Assembly: GCA_020633335.1 (NCBI GenBank)
Contig: JACKDU010000002.1
Coordinates: 62,001 to 126,000, forward strand
Length of the DNA stretch: 64,000 nucleotides
Direction of reading: 5' to 3'
Origin: Myxococcales bacterium
GTDB taxonomy: Bacteria; Myxococcota_A; Polyangia; Nannocystales; Nannocystaceae
Made by a program: the position numbers and the translations under genes. The notes under the pieces were generated by a model. It was not told the DNA's origin and did not search any database. It saw only the letters and a program-made list of their open reading frames with translations. Positions 60,406 to 64,000 of this stretch are shown here, one piece after another. Numbering within the stretch: position 1 is the stretch's first letter; each line of letters starts with the position of its first letter.

Positions 60406-62841
60406 TCAGAGCACGTCGACCCCGCTGTACATCCACCCGGGCTCCACGTCCCCCTTGAGGTAGAAGCGGACGACCAGCCCCTTCGCCTCGAGGCCGGTCG
60501 CGCTGAAGTCGAAGACGTGGACGCCGAGCTCCGGGTCGAAGGCGGCCTCGTAGGTCTTGTCGTCGTCGACGCCGTCGACCGTGAACGCGAGGACTAGCGG
60601 CACCCGGGGGTGGAAGGGTCCATCGGGGCCGACCTCGGGGTCGTGGACCCGATAGCCGCGGGTCACCCACTTGGTCCCCGGGAGGATCTCGGGCGGCGGC
60701 GGGTAGGCGTCGATCCCGATCGTCAGGGTGTCGCCCTTGAGGGTCGCCGTCGGCTTGAGGTCGCCGGGGGTGACGACGAAGGGCGCGGAGCTCAGCTCGT
60801 ACTCGCTGGTCGCCGCGCCGTCGAAGGCCCGCCCGCGGGCGACCAGGCGGTAGGTGCCGGCCGGGAAGTCGACCGGGATCTCCCAGGCGACCTCCCAGTG
60901 GTGCTTGCGGCTCGCCGCGATCTCCCCCTTCGGCGTCGGGTCGCCGGTGTACCAGGTGATCATCGCGTCGCGGCGGTTGTCGAGGACCGCCGCCGGCCAG
61001 CCGCCCGGCGAGGGCGCGGGGACGAAGGCGCCGCCCTCCTCGCGGAGCACCGTCACGTGCGGGGCGTCGACGCTCGGGTCGCCGCCGCCCCAGGCGAAGC
61101 GCGCCGAGTCCATCCGGCTGACCTCGGGGACAGGTTCCTTGAGGATCACGCCGGCGTCCTCGCTCGCCTCGAGCGCCCGCGCGTCGAAGGGCTCGCCGGT
61201 CGAGAGGTTGGGGCTCTCCTCGGAGAAGTCAGGCCCCGGCACGCCGGCGACGAGGTCGTCGATCAGCTCGGCCTGGAGCTCGACGAAGGTGCGGGCGGCG
61301 AAGGGCCCCCACAGGCTCATCTCGGTCTCGTAGCCCCCCTGGAACCAGTCGTCGGGGTGGGTGAGGTAGAGGAGGTGATCCTGGGAGTAGCCGAAGACGA
61401 TCGGATCGAGCGCCCGATCGGCGATGAGCTCGCGCGCGTACTTGACGACCGAGTGGGTCGGCTCGCCGGGCATCGTCACCAGCGCGAGCTCGTCGAGGAG
61501 GGCGGCGCTCATGTAGACCTGGTGGACCTCGCCGTGGGGGATCGGCGCCCCGAGCGACTCGAGGAGCGCGCCGACCGACATGCACTCCTTGGGCTTGCCC
61601 TCGAGGCTGGTCGCCGGGTTGTTGTCGTCGACCCCGTCGCCGGTGCACTGCCAGCCCCCCCAGGTGTAGGGGGTGCCGCCCTTGGAGACGAACTCGGGGA
61701 TCTTGTCGTAGCCGAAGGTCTCGTAGCGGAGGTCGTGGCGGCGCGAGCGGACGCTGAGCGCGAGCTCGGGGCGCCACTCGATCGAGTTGTAGAGATCGAT
61801 GATCTTCGGCGCCGCCGCCCCGCCGAGGATCGCCGCCTTCTGCTCGGTGCGGTGGCCGAGGAAGCCGCCGGCCGGCGACGCGTCGCCGCCCCCCGACTGG
61901 ATGAACATCCCGAGGATCGGCTGGCCGGTCGCCGCGTAGAAGGCCTCCTCGAAGCGGAGCTCGAGGCCCCCGGCCGCGTCCTCGGTGATGATCTCGTTGT
62001 CCGAGTCGAAGAGGGTGCCGTGCATCCCGAAGTTGATGATCGTCGCCATCGCCTCGCCGCCGGGGCGCCGGACCGCGACCAGGGTGAGGCGGGGATCCTT
62101 GCCGTAGGTCGGGTCGTTCTCGCCGCGGCGGTCGCGGTAGATCCGATCGTCGTCGTCCCAGCCATCGGCCCAGGCGTAGCCCCACTCGGCCGGCCCGAGG
62201 TCGTCGATCGCCGCCTTGATCGTGTCGGCGAAGGCGACGCTCATCCGCTCGATCACCTCCTCGTCCGGCGAGTCGGCGCCGATCAGCCCGAGCGCCGACG
62301 GCAGGCGCCAGTAGCGGGCCTGCGTGTGGTGGGAGTGGGTCGCGCCGGTGATGATCCGGCCGCGGAGATCGATCCCGTGGCGCTCGAGGAGCTTGGCGGC
62401 GGTCCCCTCGGTCAGCGACGCCTCCGAGCTCATCGTCGGGACCTTGAGGAGGACCAGGCGCTCGCCCTCGACCTCGAGGACCATCGCCTTGATCGACGGC
62501 GACTCCCGGAAGCCGCGCGAGCCGTTGAGCTGGTCGTTCCACGGGGTCCGGTTGACGACCGTGCGGCCGCCGTAGCCGGCCATCGACACCCCGACGGGGC
62601 CGTCGAGGAAGCCGAGGGCGACCCCGGCCCGCAGCGGCCCCGCCGTCGGCGGGACGTTGTCCTCGCCGGTCGTCGAGCCCTCGGTCTCCGCCCCTGACGT
62701 GGTGGTCACGGCCGTCGTCCCCGAGCTCGTCCCCTCGGTCGCCGACCCGCTCACCTCCCCCGGCGGCCCGCCGCAGGCGAGGCCGAGCGCGGCCCAGAGT
62801 GGCGTGGCGACGAGCGGGGGCGGGACGCGGAGTCGGAGCAT
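60406..62841 (-). CDS. neutral ceramidase-like lipoprotein (second of three)
   Basis: 811 aa. Lipobox GLACGG and a Thr/Ser/Glu tether, then LRAGVALGFLDGPVGVSMAG, the metal-site GATHSHHTQARYW, INFGMHGTLFDSDNEIITED and QSGGGDASPAGG, matching the ceramidase order though with HSHH in place of HTHSG. Residues 560-811 add beta-sandwich domains. The serine of the active-site GTS is leucine here (GTLFDSDN), so it may act on another substrate or use Asp/Ser nearby. TAGCCT seven bases before the ATG. Confidence 0.82.
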   Translation of the reverse strand: MLRLRVPPPLVATPLWAALGLACGGPPGEVSGSATEGTSSGTTAVTTTSGAETEGSTTGEDNVPPTAGPLRAGVALGFLDGPVGVSMAGYGGRTVVNRTPWNDQLNGSRGFRESPSIKAMVLEVEGERLVLLKVPTMSSEASLTEGTAAKLLERHGIDLRGRIITGATHSHHTQARYWRLPSALGLIGADSPDEEVIERMSVAFADTIKAAIDDLGPAEWGYAWADGWDDDDRIYRDRRGENDPTYGKDPRLTLVAVRRPGGEAMATIINFGMHGTLFDSDNEIITEDAAGGLELRFEEAFYAATGQPILGMFIQSGGGDASPAGGFLGHRTEQKAAILGGAAAPKIIDLYNSIEWRPELALSVRSRRHDLRYETFGYDKIPEFVSKGGTPYTWGGWQCTGDGVDDNNPATSLEGKPKECMSVGALLESLGAPIPHGEVHQVYMSAALLDELALVTMPGEPTHSVVKYARELIADRALDPIVFGYSQDHLLYLTHPDDWFQGGYETEMSLWGPFAARTFVELQAELIDDLVAGVPGPDFSEESPNLSTGEPFDARALEASEDAGVILKEPVPEVSRMDSARFAWGGGDPSVDAPHVTVLREEGGAFVPAPSPGGWPAAVLDNRRDAMITWYTGDPTPKGEIAASRKHHWEVAWEIPVDFPAGTYRLVARGRAFDGAATSEYELSSAPFVVTPGDLKPTATLKGDTLTIGIDAYPPPPEILPGTKWVTRGYRVHDPEVGPDGPFHPRVPLVLAFTVDGVDDDKTYEAAFDPELGVHVFDFSATGLEAKGLVVRFYLKGDVEPGWMYSGVDVL

Positions 62842-62848
62842 CGTCGCC

Positions 62849-62854
62849 AGGCTA
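62849..62854 (-). promoter_or_regulatory. -10-like TAGCCT, leaderless geometry
   Basis: TAGCCT on the minus strand ends seven bases before the ATG at 62841. Confidence 0.5.
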
Positions 62855-62943
62855 GCAGCCCACGGGCGCCATCGCGCGAGGTCTCGAAGAGCCGAGGAAT
62901 GGGGTCAAACACCCCCATATAGCGCGACGCTCGAATTCGGCAG

Positions 62944-62949
62944 TATGGT
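62944..62949 (+). promoter_or_regulatory. -10-like TATGGT
   Basis: TATGGT ends 26 bases before the ATG at 62976, with GGAGG between, so a normal short leader is expected. Confidence 0.35.
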
Positions 62950-62975
62950 CGACGGGGCCAGGAGGCCCCCACACG

Positions 62976-64000
62976 ATGCCACGGATCTCGACGACAACCG
63001 CGACCCTCCTCTCCTCGCTCCTCACCGCCGCCTGCGCGGGCTCCGGCAGCGAGACCCAGACGACCCAGGGATCGAGCGACTCGGCGAGCGAGACCGGGAC
63101 GAGCACCTCGGCCTCGACCTCGTCGTCGACGACGTCGGTCTCCACGGTGACCAGCGCGAGCGCGGGGAGCAGCGGCGACTCGGACACCGAGGGCAGCACC
63201 GGCGGCCCCGACGAGCCGATCGTCCCCGGCCTCTCGTGCCCCGGCGATCCCAGGGGCGCCTGCGACGACTCCCCGGGCGCGCCCCTCGAGGCCGGCGCGG
63301 CGGTCGTGTCGATCCTCCCCCATTGCTGGGAGAGCTGGATCGACCAGAACGAGAACTCGGTCTTCGAGTCGACCAAGGACGTGCTCCTCGACTGCGGCTG
63401 CGACCGCCTCTGCCCCGGCGATCCCGGCTACGTCGCCCCCGACGAGGGCGAGGGCGACGGCGAGCTCCAGCCGATCTGGCTCGCCGGCTTCGGCAACGGC
63501 CGCCCGGCCGCCGGGATCCGCGACGCCAAGACCGGCCTGGTCGGCGACGGCGACGGCTGGTGGGCGCGGGCGCTGGTCCTCCGCCAGGGGAACACGACGG
63601 CGGCGATCGTCAGCATCGACACGATCGGCCTCTTCAACGACGACGTCGTCCTGGTCCGCGAGGAGCTCGAGAAGCGCGGGGTCGAGATCGACCACCTGAT
63701 CGTCCAGGCGATCCACAACCACGAGGGGCCCGACACGATGGGCCTCTGGGGCGCGCAGTTCCTCAAGGGCACCGGCTACATCGAGGCCTACGGCGAGCAG
63801 GTCCGGATGGCGATGGCCGACGCGATCGAGGGGGCGATGCTCAAGGACCTCCGGCCGGTCGCCCACATCACGGTCGGCGAGGTCGACATCTCGACCTACC
63901 ACGAGAACGGCGTCGCCAACGTGATCAGCGATCACCGCGACCCCTGGGTGGTCGACGAGTTCCTCTCGGCGGCCCGCCTGGTCGACGGCGAGGGCGGGAC
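62976..64000 (+). CDS. ceramidase-like lipoprotein (third of three), cut by the window end
   Basis: At least 341 residues, open to the last base. Lipobox TAACAG, a Ser/Thr tether of about 55 residues, a Cys-bearing segment (LSCPGDPRGACDDS, ILPHCWESW, DCGCDRLCPGDPGY), then the beginning of the ceramidase-type domain: PIWLAGFGNGRPAAGIRD, ALVLRQGNTTAAIVSIDTIG and VQAIHNHEGPDTMGLWG in the place of the HTHSG metal site. The long Cys-rich insertion before the domain is not seen in the other two copies. GGAGG lies 11 bases before the ATG. Confidence 0.8.
   Translation, partial: MPRISTTTATLLSSLLTAACAGSGSETQTTQGSSDSASETGTSTSASTSSSTTSVSTVTSASAGSSGDSDTEGSTGGPDEPIVPGLSCPGDPRGACDDSPGAPLEAGAAVVSILPHCWESWIDQNENSVFESTKDVLLDCGCDRLCPGDPGYVAPDEGEGDGELQPIWLAGFGNGRPAAGIRDAKTGLVGDGDGWWARALVLRQGNTTAAIVSIDTIGLFNDDVVLVREELEKRGVEIDHLIVQAIHNHEGPDTMGLWGAQFLKGTGYIEAYGEQVRMAMADAIEGAMLKDLRPVAHITVGEVDISTYHENGVANVISDHRDPWVVDEFLSAARLVDGEGG

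Overview
The window looks like chromosomal DNA of a myxobacterium, most likely from the Nannocystaceae (Nannocystis, Plesiocystis, Enhygromyxa and relatives). This rests on very high G+C with near-total G/C at third codon positions, many lipoproteins with long Ser/Thr/Gly tethers after the lipidated Cys, CGDG..DPGE.CDDGN cysteine repeats, single-domain TonB-like proteins and a giant TPR lipoprotein. The assignment comes from reading the proteins, not from a search. No rRNA, tRNA, CRISPR array or intact transposase was seen.

Layout. 0-14 kb: an alpha/beta hydrolase start and a fatty-acyl-CoA ligase, then mostly exported lipoproteins (Spy-like, Cys-rich, FG-GAP), a zinc-ribbon membrane protein pair, one a CPBP-like fold without histidines, and a zeta-class GST (maleylacetoacetate isomerase). 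14.4-21.8 kb: a small Cys phosphatase, then a tightly overlapping membrane operon RDD / SpoIIM / membrane protein / fused DUF4129-DUF4350-like protein / MoxR ATPase / DUF58. 21.9-28.8 kb: a DUF302 gene and a complete N-type ATPase operon (beta, epsilon, AtpQ, AtpR, a, c, b, alpha, gamma). 28.8-31.5 kb: two small paralogous membrane proteins and a patch of relics, a long inverted repeat and two genes with relaxed codon use. 31.5-38.1 kb: a 1019-residue TPR lipoprotein, a pentapeptide-repeat protein and two overlapping MscS channels. 38.2-46.5 kb: two giant adjacent proteins of unknown function (1478 and 1257 aa) ending at a strong bidirectional hairpin. 46.5-50.3 kb: an ECF-like sigma factor, a membrane-anchored anti-sigma-like/TonB fusion, a second TonB-like protein and an AgmX-like lipoprotein. 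50.4-64 kb: a tether-only lipoprotein, a JmjC/cupin protein that has lost its metal-binding core, three neutral-ceramidase-type lipoproteins, a MarR regulator, a P460-like cytochrome, a PAF-acetylhydrolase-like lipoprotein, a frameshifted lipoprotein pair, a Cys-rich lipoprotein and a DUF4336 protein.

Two genome-wide themes stand out. First, many start codons without a Shine-Dalgarno sequence have a TANNNT hexamer ending 6-7 nt before the start codon, on both strands. This is the geometry of leaderless transcription and helps choose starts. Second, a TGTCCC-n-GGGACA(GG) motif recurs in coding and non-coding DNA and forces rare codons where it lies in genes, like a dispersed REP-type palindrome.

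Functionally, the window combines bioenergetics (a probably Na+-linked accessory ATPase), envelope stress and mechanics (MscS pair, MoxR/DUF58 operon, sigma/anti-sigma/TonB cluster) and an exported lipolytic set at the cell surface.
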